Source: Verrucomicrobiota bacterium (GTDB lineage: Bacteria; Verrucomicrobiota; Verrucomicrobiia; Chthoniobacterales; Terrimicrobiaceae). Taken from it: a stretch of DNA of 64,000 bases. Each line of letters begins with the position of its first letter. Positions within the stretch are counted from its first letter, which is position 1. The position numbers and the translations under genes are program-made. Under the pieces are notes generated by a model. The model was not told where the DNA came from and ran no database searches. It worked only from the letters and a program-made list of their open reading frames with translations. The stretch covers positions 62,001 through 126,000 of the forward strand of contig JAPLTG010000028.1 in NCBI GenBank assembly GCA_026398255.1. The letters are read 5' to 3'. Below, in pieces: positions 37,212 to 45,764 of the stretch.

Positions 37212-37598
37212 CTACTCCAACCTGGGGAGGCTAGGAATTCTGTCGAAATGGGCGTCGCGCGAATAGAGGACGAGAGAGTGCTCGATAGCGAGAGCGGCGA
37301 TCCAGAGGTCGTTCGTGGGGATCGGCGTGCCGTCTTTTTTTAAGCGGGCGTAAAGGGTGGCGTAGTGGTGGGTCGTGGTGTCGCTGCTGTGGGCGACCCG
37401 CACACCGGGTTGCTGGAGGAGTTCGGCGAGGATCCGCACTTGGGCGTCGCCGCGTTTGATCGACGCCGCGCCGACGCGGATTTCTGCCAATACGATGAAC
37501 GGCACGACGAGCAAGGCGGCTTGTTCGAAAGCTTCAACGACCTCTGGCACCCCTGCGCAGAAGTCGATGAAGCGGTTGGAATCGATGAGAATCCTCAC
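37212..37598 (-). CDS. vapC: PIN-domain toxin (VapC-like ribonuclease)
   Basis: 128 residues from a GTG at 37598. PIN acidic residues are in ILIDSNRFIDF (Asp), VLAEIRVG (Glu) and TNDLWIAALAIEH (Asp), with a final SRDAHFDRI. PIN toxins cut RNA. The GTG overlaps the antitoxin stop codon (GTGA at 37595-37598), so they are coupled. A longer upstream frame exists but runs through the antitoxin gene. Confidence 0.85.
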   Translation of the reverse strand: MRILIDSNRFIDFCAGVPEVVEAFEQAALLVVPFIVLAEIRVGAASIKRGDAQVRILAELLQQPGVRVAHSSDTTTHHYATLYARLKKDGTPIPTNDLWIAALAIEHSLVLYSRDAHFDRIPSLPRLE

Positions 37599-37861
37599 TT
37601 CCAGTCCTCGGGATTCGTCTGGTCTTGTTCCTCGAGCGCGGCTTGCCACGCTTTGGTGGAAACTTTGGGAGTCTGGGCGATCATTTGGCGCAGAGTCCGG
37701 TAGCGGACGGGTTGCCGCTCGCTCCCAAGTCCCCGCTCCAAGGCTCGCAAGGTGGCTTGGTTGAGGCTCACCCCCTCCAAGGCGGCGCTTTCCCGCAAAA
37801 GGCCATCCACTTCCTCCGGAACATCCCGAACCGTGTATTGAACTGTTGGTTTCTTTTCCAT
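37595..37861 (-). CDS. vapB: Ribbon-helix-helix antitoxin (VapB/FitA-like)
   Basis: 88 residues from ATG 37861. VQYTVRDVPEEVDGLL is the DNA-binding strand and first helix of RHH antitoxins, followed by EGVSLNQATLRALERGL. The C-terminal half (QMIAQTPKVSTKAWQAALEE) would bind and block the toxin. Its start codon abuts the perfect inverted repeat at 37861-37890, a likely autoregulatory operator. An in-frame TTG at 37873 is also open. Confidence 0.82.
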   Translation of the reverse strand: MEKKPTVQYTVRDVPEEVDGLLRESAALEGVSLNQATLRALERGLGSERQPVRYRTLRQMIAQTPKVSTKAWQAALEEQDQTNPEDWK

Positions 37862-37890
37862 GCCTGCACTCAACTACAAGAGTGCAGGCA
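37861..37890. promoter_or_regulatory. Operator-like 11-bp perfect inverted repeat of vapBC
   Basis: TGCCTGCACTC, eight bases, GAGTGCAGGCA: perfect arms at 37861-37871 and 37880-37890. The left arm includes the last base of the antitoxin start codon, as expected for an RHH antitoxin that represses its own operon. Also could form an RNA hairpin, but it lacks a T-run. Confidence 0.7.
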
Positions 37891-37914
37891 CGGCAAGCTT
37901 TTTTTAAGGGGACG

Positions 37915-38451
37915 CTACAGGATGCCCAGCTTCATTTTGCCGGCTTCGGTGATCATGGATTGGTTCCATGGCGGGTCCCAGACGAGCTCGACTTCGGCGT
38001 CGTCGATGCCTTCGAGGGCGAGGATTTTGCCTTTGGCGTCGGCGGCGATCGTGGGGCCCATGCCGCAACCGGGGGCGGTGAGTGTCATTTTCACCAAGAC
38101 CGAGGTTTTGCCGTCGGCGGTGTTGACGCTGCAATCGTAGATCAGGCCGAGGTCCACGACATTCACGGGGATTTCGGGGTCGAACACGGTTTTGAGCTGG
38201 CTCCACACGGCGTCTTGGGTGGTGCCTTCGACCTTGATTTTTTCGGCGGCTTTGGTGGCGTCGAGGCCGAGGGCGTCGGCGTCTTTGATATCGATGCGGG
38301 CTAGGCCGCCAGGCGTGGCGACGGTGTAGGTGCCGCCGAGGGATTGGGTGACGACGACTTCCATGCCAGCAGGCAGGGTGATCGGGTGGCCGCTCGGGAT
38401 CTGGACGGCCTCGCAATCCCGCGAGAGCTGGATTTCGGTGTTTGAGTTCAT
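37915..38451 (-). CDS. sufT: SufT-like Fe-S assembly protein (MIP18/DUF59)
   Basis: 178 residues from ATG 38451. The C-terminal DUF59 core is VFDPEIPVNVVDLGLIYD, KMTLTAPGCGMG with the reactive Cys, and VELVWDPPWN. A short N-terminal beta domain (QIPSGHPITLPAGMEVVV and GTYTVATPGG) is typical of SufT. It helps deliver Fe-S clusters. No other suf gene lies here; its stop is 53 bp before the vapBC operator. Confidence 0.88.
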   Translation of the reverse strand: MNSNTEIQLSRDCEAVQIPSGHPITLPAGMEVVVTQSLGGTYTVATPGGLARIDIKDADALGLDATKAAEKIKVEGTTQDAVWSQLKTVFDPEIPVNVVDLGLIYDCSVNTADGKTSVLVKMTLTAPGCGMGPTIAADAKGKILALEGIDDAEVELVWDPPWNQSMITEAGKMKLGIL

Positions 38452-38536
38452 GGTCTGGAAAATGTCTATCCAGTAGCCGGGTGTCGAGGCGTTTCGCAAC
38501 TTGGGCAGTTATCCGACCAAGTCGCTCACGCTCGGA

Positions 38537-39748
38537 TTAATCCAGTTTGGGCCCGGTTCCGCGGGCGCGTTCCGGCGGTTTCCAGCCGGGTGGCCGTTCT
38601 GGAGGGGGACCAGTCACATTGATCGCCAAATTGGGGATGTCAGAGCGGGAAAAACATTCGTTCGGCAAACTAATCGACCACCCGCAAGGTATTCCTTTTT
38701 TATCTGCAATTTCCCTCGCCAGAGCGTAGGCATACATCGATGGGGAATCCACCACGAACATAAGCACATCATTGGGCGGACGAAGCTTGCTGATATCGGA
38801 AGCAAACCCGTTGGTCGGCTTTGAGAGCTCCTCAATAGGAGTGCCACCATTTTTGTCAAAACCACCAATATCCATACGCGCCCCTCCAAACCAGGGCTGT
38901 GAATTCACACTACCGCCCAGACCGGGAGGCAAGATTTTCTTCAGTTTTTCATTCAAGATCGGAAGGACTTTGTCACGATCAAGGACAACGGGCTTTTCTT
39001 TCTTGGCCTCAGCTTTTTCCTTTTCGCGTGCGGCCCTTCTTTCTGCGGCAGACAACTTTTTATCCTCTTCCTCTTCGGTTTTTTCCCCTGTGGCTATATG
39101 GTTGCTTTTGTCATCCTTGAGTTTATCCACAATCTCAGCCATTTCTTCTTGGTATTTGGGAAGATCAACGAAATAAGCTCTGTCTGCTATAATATAAGCA
39201 TAATGAACTTTGGCCCCCTCGGGAATGGGGCGCGTGGCGGGAATGGTGATCTCGGTTGCGGGAATGTCTTTAGCCACAGGGGTGGTATCGAGCATGGCCT
39301 CCAAACTGGCGATCTCCTCCATCATGGCGTTCGCTTTTACTTGCTCCGCGTCGCGAGCCGCTAACTTATCATCATGAAGTTTTTGCAATTCCGCGATATT
39401 TTTATTGTTCGTGTCGATGGCAGACTTTTTGTTTTGGACCAATGTCTGCAATGCGGAGATTTTTTGGTTGATGCTATCCAGATCGACTTTGGGAGGAGGG
39501 GGGAGTTTTTTGAGCTCTTCGAGTTTTTTCTTATCGATCTCGAGTTGCTTGAGCATGTCCTTGAGTTTCTGAATCTCCTCCGGGGAGGCAGGCACGAGAT
39601 CCTCCATCATTTGCACAACCTTCTGGGAGACCTCGCAATTCACCAGAAGAAGGACGAAAATCAGAACCGCCACGACATTCGTGAGAGCATCCATCAAGGA
39701 ATCCAGACTGCCTGTATCCTCTTCGACGACTTTTCTTCGTTGGGGCAT
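38537..39748 (-). CDS. ExbD/TolR-like membrane protein with long coiled coil (subunit C)
   Basis: 403 residues. A TolR/ExbD-like anchor SLMDALTNVVAVLIFVLLLV at about 16-35 has the Asp just before the helix, where ExbD proteins carry their essential proton-binding acid. A coiled coil rich in Lys and Glu (55-155) follows, then a highly charged stretch (225-255) and a C-terminal globular part with KPPERARGTGPKLD. It starts seven bases after the previous gene and is the last gene of a three-gene operon with an ExbB-like protein. Periplasmic function unknown. Confidence 0.7.
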   Translation of the reverse strand: MPQRRKVVEEDTGSLDSLMDALTNVVAVLIFVLLLVNCEVSQKVVQMMEDLVPASPEEIQKLKDMLKQLEIDKKKLEELKKLPPPPKVDLDSINQKISALQTLVQNKKSAIDTNNKNIAELQKLHDDKLAARDAEQVKANAMMEEIASLEAMLDTTPVAKDIPATEITIPATRPIPEGAKVHYAYIIADRAYFVDLPKYQEEMAEIVDKLKDDKSNHIATGEKTEEEEDKKLSAAERRAAREKEKAEAKKEKPVVLDRDKVLPILNEKLKKILPPGLGGSVNSQPWFGGARMDIGGFDKNGGTPIEELSKPTNGFASDISKLRPPNDVLMFVVDSPSMYAYALAREIADKKGIPCGWSISLPNECFSRSDIPNLAINVTGPPPERPPGWKPPERARGTGPKLD

Positions 39749-39754
39749 GATTTT

Positions 39755-40669
39755 TTAGAGTTTCTTCAAGCGGAAACCAGAGAGGTCAATTTTGCCGTCG
39801 TTGGGCACGGGAAGTTTGGAGGTTTTGACCTTGAAATCGAGTTCTGCAAGGGCGTTAGCGTAATTGTAAGAAAGGATCCCCCCTTTGCGGACCAGGAAGA
39901 GAATGACATAATCCTCGCCGGAGGATTGCTTGGCGTTGATGCAAAAATCGTGAAATTCCACACTGGAGCCGGCTATGATGGATTCAATAGGGATGGCCTT
40001 GGTCTCATCGCCCGTTCCGCGGAGGACGATGCCAGTCGAGTTGCACTCGACGAAGAACAAGTTACGAGGAGCCTTGACGCCGATCTTGGGAGCTTTGATT
40101 TTGACCGATTCTTTGGGAACTGGTTTTTCTTTGAGCGCAGCGACTTTGGCTTTCAACTCCTCGATCTTTTTCTCCATGGGCGGGTGCCCTTTTTCGATAG
40201 CGATCTTTTCTTCCGAATAAAGCTGGATTTTTGTCTTTAGCTCGTCTTCTGGAGAAATCTTCACCTTATCGAGCTCGTTTTTTTGCTTTTCCAGCTCTAA
40301 AAGCATGAGCTTGAGCTTTTCCAACTCCAAGGCGTCGAGGTTGTTTTTGGTCGGTTCGGGCTTGCTTTTATCAAGCTCGTCTTTTTTCTGTTTTAGTAAG
40401 AAAGCCAGAGACTTAGCTTCCTGCGCACGCTTGACATCCTCCTCGGTCATCCCCTCTTTTTTCTGGTTCACCGCCATGCTGAGGCCGATGAGCAGGGTCA
40501 GGATGCCGATGAGGCTGGCCAAGATGCTCATGAACGGGAAGAGGGAGACGGCCCCGCGCCGGGTGGCGATCAGGGGCTTCATGGCAGGGGCGGGATTGGA
40601 GAAAAATGTTCCATTTTCCGCTACTGGGTTTCTCGCAGAGCGGGATTCCAGCTGTTCCGTTACGGGCAT
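39755..40669 (-). CDS. ExbD-like membrane protein with coiled coil, no helix Asp (subunit B)
   Basis: 304 residues from ATG 40669, which has a CTGGAAACG before it; ATG 40582 is the shorter choice. The single membrane helix (SLFPFMSILASLIGILTLLIGLSMA, about 42-66) resembles ExbD but has no Asp. A Lys/Glu-rich coiled coil follows (80-190), then a C-terminal ExbD-like periplasmic part (VKAPRNLFFVECNSTGIVL). With subunit C it would form a heteropair around the ExbB-like pore. The gene is A+T-richer than its surroundings. Confidence 0.7.
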   Translation of the reverse strand: MPVTEQLESRSARNPVAENGTFFSNPAPAMKPLIATRRGAVSLFPFMSILASLIGILTLLIGLSMAVNQKKEGMTEEDVKRAQEAKSLAFLLKQKKDELDKSKPEPTKNNLDALELEKLKLMLLELEKQKNELDKVKISPEDELKTKIQLYSEEKIAIEKGHPPMEKKIEELKAKVAALKEKPVPKESVKIKAPKIGVKAPRNLFFVECNSTGIVLRGTGDETKAIPIESIIAGSSVEFHDFCINAKQSSGEDYVILFLVRKGGILSYNYANALAELDFKVKTSKLPVPNDGKIDLSGFRLKKL

Positions 40670-40693
40670 CGTTTCCAGAAAGGATCCAGATGT

Positions 40694-42043
40694 TTAGTTT
40701 TTCTTAAACAATCCAAACAAGCCACCACCGCCCCCTTGGACCGGGACGCCGGAGCGCTTCATGCTTTCATTGAAGGAGTCGATGCCCGTGGCGATGCGAC
40801 GGAGAGAAGAATTCAGCTCTCCCTCGGTCTGGGAGATGAGTTGGGTGGCGGATTTGGTGAGTTGGTCTGTGGCCGTGGTGAAGGAGCGATTGATCGCTTT
40901 CTGACTCTCGACCAACTGGTTATTCGAGGCGCTGAACGCTTGGGCCATGGTGCTGTGCAATTCTGTGGCGGCCTTTTGGTTATCATGCAGCAACTGTCGC
41001 ACGGCGAGGGTGGCTTGGTTCAAGTTCTCCAAGAAGGTCGAGTGGGCCTTTGAGAGGGAGTTCACCATCTCGGGAAGGTTCTCGGCTTGGGCGAGGGTGG
41101 TATCAGCGGAAGGATCGGGCTGGCCACTTTCCTCATTGAGTTTGGGGAGGAGCTTCTCGGTGCAAAAGACATCCATGAGAGTGAGGGCGTCTTCATCTTT
41201 CTTTTGGACGAGAGCCAAGGGAAAGCTCATGAACATCGAAAGGATCAGACCAAGGAGCGTGGTGTCGAACGCCACACCGAGACCGCCGGTGAGGTTACCG
41301 ATCGCCGCCTTGAGGGCTGCGGGGTCGGAAGCGTCGATGTTGAGGGATGACACGGCTTGGGCGAGACCTTGCACCGTTCCGATAAAGCCCAAGATCGGGA
41401 TGGCCCAGAGGAAGACTTTTGTGAGCGCGTAGGAGCCGGTGGCTCGGTTGGCATCCACGGCGGAGGAGGAGTTGAGCATGGCCTCGGTTTCCGATTTGCT
41501 GTTCCGAGCTTCGAAAAGCTCGAGGGCTTTGCGGATGCGATTGACGATGATGCTGTCTCTCATCGAGGCGGGCATATCATAGATATTATCAATGAAGGCT
41601 CCGACGGTGGAGGAATCCACAACCTCACTGATATTTGAGGGAAAGAGATTGAGAAGCAGCGAGCGCTCTTGGTGTTTGATTTTCTGATACTTGAGATAAA
41701 TGATCGCCATACCCCAGAAGAAGAACCAGGTCTCGGCAAAGTCCACCCAACCGCGATCGACGAAGATGGCACCGAACGAGGCGCGAATCGGCGGGATATA
41801 CATACAGCTGAGCCAGACCGTCGAGGTGACTAAGCCGATAAGGAAGGCATGGAGGGCATTGACATTCGCGTGGTCGGACTCCTGCCAACCGTGGCGGACA
41901 GGCTTGCCGGTGATGGTCGGAAGTTCCTCGGCCGGGGCGTCGATTTTGAGTTTGCCATTGCAGACGGGGCATTGGACGACCTGACCGTAGAGATCGGGAG
42001 AGATGTCTAGATTGGCTTGGCAGTGGGAGCAGGCGATGAGCAT
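40694..42043 (-). CDS. MotA/TolQ/ExbB proton-channel protein with N-terminal zinc ribbon (subunit A)
   Basis: 449 residues. The N-terminus is a zinc ribbon C-x2-C-x16-C-x2-C (CSHCQAN...VVQCPVC). Membrane segments lie at about 62-84 and 105-120, and the TolQ/ExbB core is LWAIPILGFIGTVQGLAQAV and GGLGVAFDTTLLGLILSMF (about 212-285). A helical tail of about 110 residues ends in a Gly-rich GGGGGLFGLFKKN. Family members turn proton flow into work on a partner TonB/ExbD-like rod. The cytoplasmic zinc ribbon is unusual for this family. Confidence 0.82.
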   Translation of the reverse strand: MLIACSHCQANLDISPDLYGQVVQCPVCNGKLKIDAPAEELPTITGKPVRHGWQESDHANVNALHAFLIGLVTSTVWLSCMYIPPIRASFGAIFVDRGWVDFAETWFFFWGMAIIYLKYQKIKHQERSLLLNLFPSNISEVVDSSTVGAFIDNIYDMPASMRDSIIVNRIRKALELFEARNSKSETEAMLNSSSAVDANRATGSYALTKVFLWAIPILGFIGTVQGLAQAVSSLNIDASDPAALKAAIGNLTGGLGVAFDTTLLGLILSMFMSFPLALVQKKDEDALTLMDVFCTEKLLPKLNEESGQPDPSADTTLAQAENLPEMVNSLSKAHSTFLENLNQATLAVRQLLHDNQKAATELHSTMAQAFSASNNQLVESQKAINRSFTTATDQLTKSATQLISQTEGELNSSLRRIATGIDSFNESMKRSGVPVQGGGGGLFGLFKKN

Positions 42044-42248
42044 GGGCGTGGGTGGAGTTGGTGGACTAGGATGATTTTTCCCGGCGACTGGATGGCTCCG
42101 AAAGACCCAAAATAAAAGTCCTCACCGAGTTGGCTCGATTCGGAAGTTCGGGGCTGGGGCATGTTCGCATAGCGGGTGGACTGGTGCGGACGATAGAAAA
42201 GCGGGGAACCATGTCAAGCCGTGGAAATTTTTTGCGCGAGAAGGCAGG

Positions 42249-42620
42249 CTAAACCCCGGCGACGCGGAAGCCGGCGGACTCGAAAAACGCGCGGACTTTA
42301 GGGGGATTGTCGCCTTGGAGTTCGATCTCGCGCTCGCGGACCGTGCCCCCGCAACCGCAGGCCTGGCGGGCTTCGCGGGCGAGTCGCTCGATGTGGGCGG
42401 TGGTGATTTGGGGCTCGAAATCATAGACAATCACGACGGTCTTGCCGCCGCGCTGGGCCTTCTCCCGGCGGAGGACGATGCGGCCGTTCCGGCTCGGCGG
42501 CGCGGGCTTGTCCGGCACCAGAGGCTCGGCGGGTCCCTCGGGCAGGCCGTCGAGCTGAAGGCTCGCGAAGGGGGATTGGAGCGCGCTCTGCTGGCCGGAG
42601 GTGTCGATGCGGGCCTTCAC
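42249..42620 (-). CDS. SUI1/YciH-family translation initiation factor-like protein
   Basis: 123 residues from a GTG at 42620, one base after the S49 stop. The SUI1 domain is RIVLRREKAQRGGKTVVIV, FEPQITTAHIERLAREARQ, GCGGTVREREIELQGDNPPKV and the final FFESAGFRVAGV. E. coli YciH is close in size. It may check start-codon choice; the role in bacteria is debated. The gap 42044-42248 has nothing I can support. Confidence 0.85.
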   Translation of the reverse strand: MKARIDTSGQQSALQSPFASLQLDGLPEGPAEPLVPDKPAPPSRNGRIVLRREKAQRGGKTVVIVYDFEPQITTAHIERLAREARQACGCGGTVREREIELQGDNPPKVRAFFESAGFRVAGV

Positions 42621-42621
42621 A

Positions 42622-43623
42622 TCAAGGAGCAAAAAACGGCGGCAGGAGATAAACGCGACCGGGCTCAAGCGCGGTGTGTTTGCCGGGGAGGTCGAGCTGG
42701 ATTTTCGCGGCGCGGGACTCGCCGAGGAATTGGAGGAGCTTGCCGAAATGATAGTGGCGGAGGTAGCGGACGACGGTGGCGTTCGGCGCTTGGCCCAGCT
42801 CGCGGGCCTTGGCGTAGGCGTCCTCAATGTAGCCGAGTTGATCGACGAGTTTTTCGCGGAGGGCGTCGGTGCCGCTCAGGATGCGGCCATCGGCGGGACC
42901 GGCGCGGAGCTTTTCAGGATCGAGCTTGCGCGAGGCGGCGACGATGCCGAGGAAGCGGTCGTAGCTCTGCATGACGAGGCCCTGCACATATTCTTTCTCC
43001 TCTGGGGACATCTCGCGGGCGCCGTTGAGCATGTCCTTGAATTTTCCGCTTTTGAAAACCACGGATTCGAGGCCGATTTTCCCAAAGAGGTCGCGGTAGT
43101 TCAGCGTGGAAATGATCACGCCGATGCTGCCGGTGAAGGTCGTGTCGTTGCACATGATCCAATCCGCCCCGCAGGCCATGTAGTAGGCTCCGGAGGCGCC
43201 GATGGCGTTGAAATAAACGATCACGGGCTTGTCGGCATCAAAGTTCCGGACCGCGTCGTTGAGCACATCGGAAGCGGTGATCTCGCCGCCGGGCGAGTCG
43301 GTTTCGATCACGACGGCCTTCACATCGGGATCGGCAGCGGCTTGTTTGAGCGCAAGCTTGAAATCCTCGACCATGGCATCGCCCAGGCTGCCCTCGGCCT
43401 CGAAGGCGATGATGCCGGCGAGCGGGATGACGGCGATTTTGTGGTGCGGATCGCTGCCTTCTTCGATGACCTCCTCGTCGTATTCACGAGGCTCGAGAAC
43501 TTTCATGCCCGCCATTGAGGTCGCGCCCTTCGCGCCGAGCAGCGCGAGCAGAATGAGATTGGCGAAAAGGCTCACGCAAACGGCCACGAGCAGGAAGGCC
43601 ACGAGACATCCGGATTTTTTCAT
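42622..43623 (-). CDS. sppA: Signal peptide peptidase A-type S49 serine peptidase
   Basis: 333 residues. An N-terminal membrane anchor (7-29) is followed by the S49 core: VVIETDSPGGEITASDVL, catalytic Ser144 in FNAIGASGAYYMACGAD, TGSIGV, and the catalytic-Lys loop VFKSGKFKDM. SppA cleaves left-over signal peptides in the inner membrane. This is the short, single-domain type. Confidence 0.9.
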   Translation of the reverse strand: MKKSGCLVAFLLVAVCVSLFANLILLALLGAKGATSMAGMKVLEPREYDEEVIEEGSDPHHKIAVIPLAGIIAFEAEGSLGDAMVEDFKLALKQAAADPDVKAVVIETDSPGGEITASDVLNDAVRNFDADKPVIVYFNAIGASGAYYMACGADWIMCNDTTFTGSIGVIISTLNYRDLFGKIGLESVVFKSGKFKDMLNGAREMSPEEKEYVQGLVMQSYDRFLGIVAASRKLDPEKLRAGPADGRILSGTDALREKLVDQLGYIEDAYAKARELGQAPNATVVRYLRHYHFGKLLQFLGESRAAKIQLDLPGKHTALEPGRVYLLPPFFAP

Positions 43624-43670
43624 GGTTGGAAACTCTGGATCATCTGGCGCGCGCCGCCAAGTCTGGTTGT

Positions 43671-44687
43671 TCAGAGCGTGCGGCCGGTGGCGTTAAGAAA
43701 CGGCTGAATGCCCTCAATGAGGCCGCGGAACGCGTGGAAATCGACTTGCTGTTGGCCATCGCTCATCGCCTCGGCGGGGTTCGGGTGGACCTCCACCAGT
43801 AGGCCGTCCGCGCCGAGCGCCACGGCGCCTTTGCACAATTCGGTAACCAGATCGGAGCGGCCGCAACCTTGGCTCGGATCGACGACGACCGGCAGGTGGG
43901 ATTCTTTTTTGGCAATCGCCACGGCGGCGAGGTCGAGTGTGTTGCGCGTGTAAGTCTCGAAGGTCCGGATGCCGCGCTCGCACAGGATGACCTTGGGGTT
44001 TCCATGGGCGAGGAGGTATTCGGCGGCGAGGAGCCATTCCTCGATGCGCTCGCTCATGCCGCGCTTGAGCAGGACGGCCTTGCCGGACTTCGCACACTCG
44101 ATGAGGAGTTGGAAATTCTGGGCGTTGCGCGCGCCAATTTGAAGGATGTCGGCCGTGGCGGCGACATGCTCGACATCGCGCTCGCTCAAGACCTCGGTGA
44201 TGATTTTCAGGCCGGTCTCGCGGCGGGCGAGTTCGAGGAGGCGCAGGCCCTCTTTGCCGAGGCCTTGGAATTCGTAGGGCGAGGTGCGGGGCTTGTAGGC
44301 ACCACCACGGAGGATTTTTGCCCCGGCGGCTTTGACGGCGCGGGCGGTCGTGAGGAGTTGCTCCTCGCTTTCGACCGAACACGGGCCGGCCATCATGGCG
44401 AAATGCCCGCCGCCGATTTTGACGCCATCCACATCGATGACGGAGTCGGCGGGCTGCGATTCGCGACTGGCGAGCTTGAAGCGTTTCTGGACGCGAAGGA
44501 CGCGCTCCACCTGCGGGAGGGCAGTGAGGGATTCGAGGTTTTGGTGAGTGCTCTCGTCACCAATGGCGGCCACGATGGTTTGGGTGGCGCCGTGGATGGG
44601 AGCGGGCTCGTAGCCGAGCTTGGCGACTTCGGAGATGACCTCTTCGATGAGGTGGCGGGAGGTATGTGGACGAAGGACGATGATCAT
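43671..44687 (-). CDS. aroF: 3-deoxy-7-phosphoheptulonate synthase, type I-beta
   Basis: 338 residues. The first 70 form a ferredoxin-like regulatory domain (IVLRPHTSRHLIEEVISEVA). The catalytic barrel has AGPCSVESEEQ, RGGAYKPRTSPYEFQG, EVLSERDVE, QIGARNAQNF, LKRGMS, PVVVDPSQGCGR and EVHPNPAEA. It joins PEP and erythrose 4-phosphate at the start of aromatic amino acid synthesis. Divergent from the LOG gene across 54 bp that must hold both promoters. Confidence 0.95.
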   Translation of the reverse strand: MIIVLRPHTSRHLIEEVISEVAKLGYEPAPIHGATQTIVAAIGDESTHQNLESLTALPQVERVLRVQKRFKLASRESQPADSVIDVDGVKIGGGHFAMMAGPCSVESEEQLLTTARAVKAAGAKILRGGAYKPRTSPYEFQGLGKEGLRLLELARRETGLKIITEVLSERDVEHVAATADILQIGARNAQNFQLLIECAKSGKAVLLKRGMSERIEEWLLAAEYLLAHGNPKVILCERGIRTFETYTRNTLDLAAVAIAKKESHLPVVVDPSQGCGRSDLVTELCKGAVALGADGLLVEVHPNPAEAMSDGQQQVDFHAFRGLIEGIQPFLNATGRTL

Positions 44688-44741
44688 GATTTTCGGTTGC
44701 CGCCGTTCTGGCGCGGCGCCTAGTGTTAAACCCTCGATCGC

Positions 44742-45764
44742 ATGAAATCAAAAGAAGTCGACCCCCGAATCAAGGCCCTGACTGGCGAAGTCGCCGAGGG
44801 AAAAAACGCCCGCCACATCGAAGACATGATCAACACCGCGCTCGGCTTCGGGCGGGACCGGGCGACGATCGCCGAGGTGAAGCTCATGAGCCGCGCCCTG
44901 CGAGAAATGCGCAATGCCGCGAGGATTTTCGCTCGTTACAATCGGGTAAAGAAAGTGGCGGTCTTCGGCAGTGCGCGCACCAAGCCGGAGCAGGACGAAT
45001 ACAAACAGGCCGTGGCCTTCGGCGAAAAAATCGTCGAGCACGGCTACATGCTCATTACCGGCGGTGGCGATGGTATCATGGGCGCGGCGCAGAAGGGCGC
45101 AGGCGCGGAAAAGAGCTTCGGCCTCAATATCCGACTCCCCTTCGAGCAGGCAGCAAATGAGACGATTCACGGCGACCCGAAGCTCATCAACTTCAATTAT
45201 TTTTTCACCCGCAAATTGAATTTCGCCAAGGAAACCCACGCGTTCGCCTTGTTCCCAGGCGGCTTCGGCACGCACGACGAGGGGTTTGAAATTCTGACGC
45301 TCATGCAGACTGGCAAGATGCCGATCGTGCCGATCGTCATGATCGACCGACAGAACGGCCACTATTGGGAGACCTGGCGCCGGTTCATCACGAACGATCT
45401 TTTGCACAACGGGCTCGTGTCCGAGTCGGACTTCAACCTCATCCACATCACCTACGATGTGGACGACGCGGTGCGGCACATCAACGCGTTCTACCGGAAT
45501 TTCCACTCCTACCGCTGGGTCCGCGAAAAGATGGTCATCCGCATCCACCGCCCGCTCACCGAGGAGTCGGTTCAGGCCTTGAACAGTCGTTTCGACGGGA
45601 TGCTCGCCGCCGACCGGATCGAACAGACCGGCGCCCTCGAGGAAGAAATCGACGACGCGCACCTGCACCACATGCCGCGCATCGTGCTAACTCCGCACAA
45701 GCGGGACTTCGGAAAAATCCGCCTCCTGCTGAACGCTATCAACGAGCTTCCGGCGAAGGAGTAA
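44742..45764 (+). CDS. LOG-family protein (TIGR00730-like, nucleotide/cytokinin riboside 5'-monophosphate phosphoribohydrolase type)
   Basis: 340 residues. The Rossmann-like part has VFGSARTKP, ITGGGDGIMGAAQKGA and the LOG signature FPGGFGTHDEGFE (catalytic Glu). The N-terminal 70 residues are helical and the C-terminal 100 carry an extra domain with FYRNFHSYRWVREKMVIRI. LOG proteins cut the bond between base and ribose phosphate; the true bacterial substrate is often not known. Tail-to-tail with the GH75-like gene, overlapping by 26 bases. Confidence 0.85.
   Translation: MKSKEVDPRIKALTGEVAEGKNARHIEDMINTALGFGRDRATIAEVKLMSRALREMRNAARIFARYNRVKKVAVFGSARTKPEQDEYKQAVAFGEKIVEHGYMLITGGGDGIMGAAQKGAGAEKSFGLNIRLPFEQAANETIHGDPKLINFNYFFTRKLNFAKETHAFALFPGGFGTHDEGFEILTLMQTGKMPIVPIVMIDRQNGHYWETWRRFITNDLLHNGLVSESDFNLIHITYDVDDAVRHINAFYRNFHSYRWVREKMVIRIHRPLTEESVQALNSRFDGMLAADRIEQTGALEEEIDDAHLHHMPRIVLTPHKRDFGKIRLLLNAINELPAKE

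Noticed and set aside
36582-37343. Long plus-strand open frames through the repeat patch
   Set aside because: They repeat the same peptide in several frames because the DNA is repeated, with no start signal and no known domain.
37861-37890. Terminator reading of the vapB palindrome
   Set aside because: No T-run on either side and its position on the antitoxin start favours an operator.
42044-42248. Possible small gene or RNA between the ExbB-like and SUI1 genes
   Set aside because: Only short shadow frames; no promoter or hairpin with T-run that I could support.
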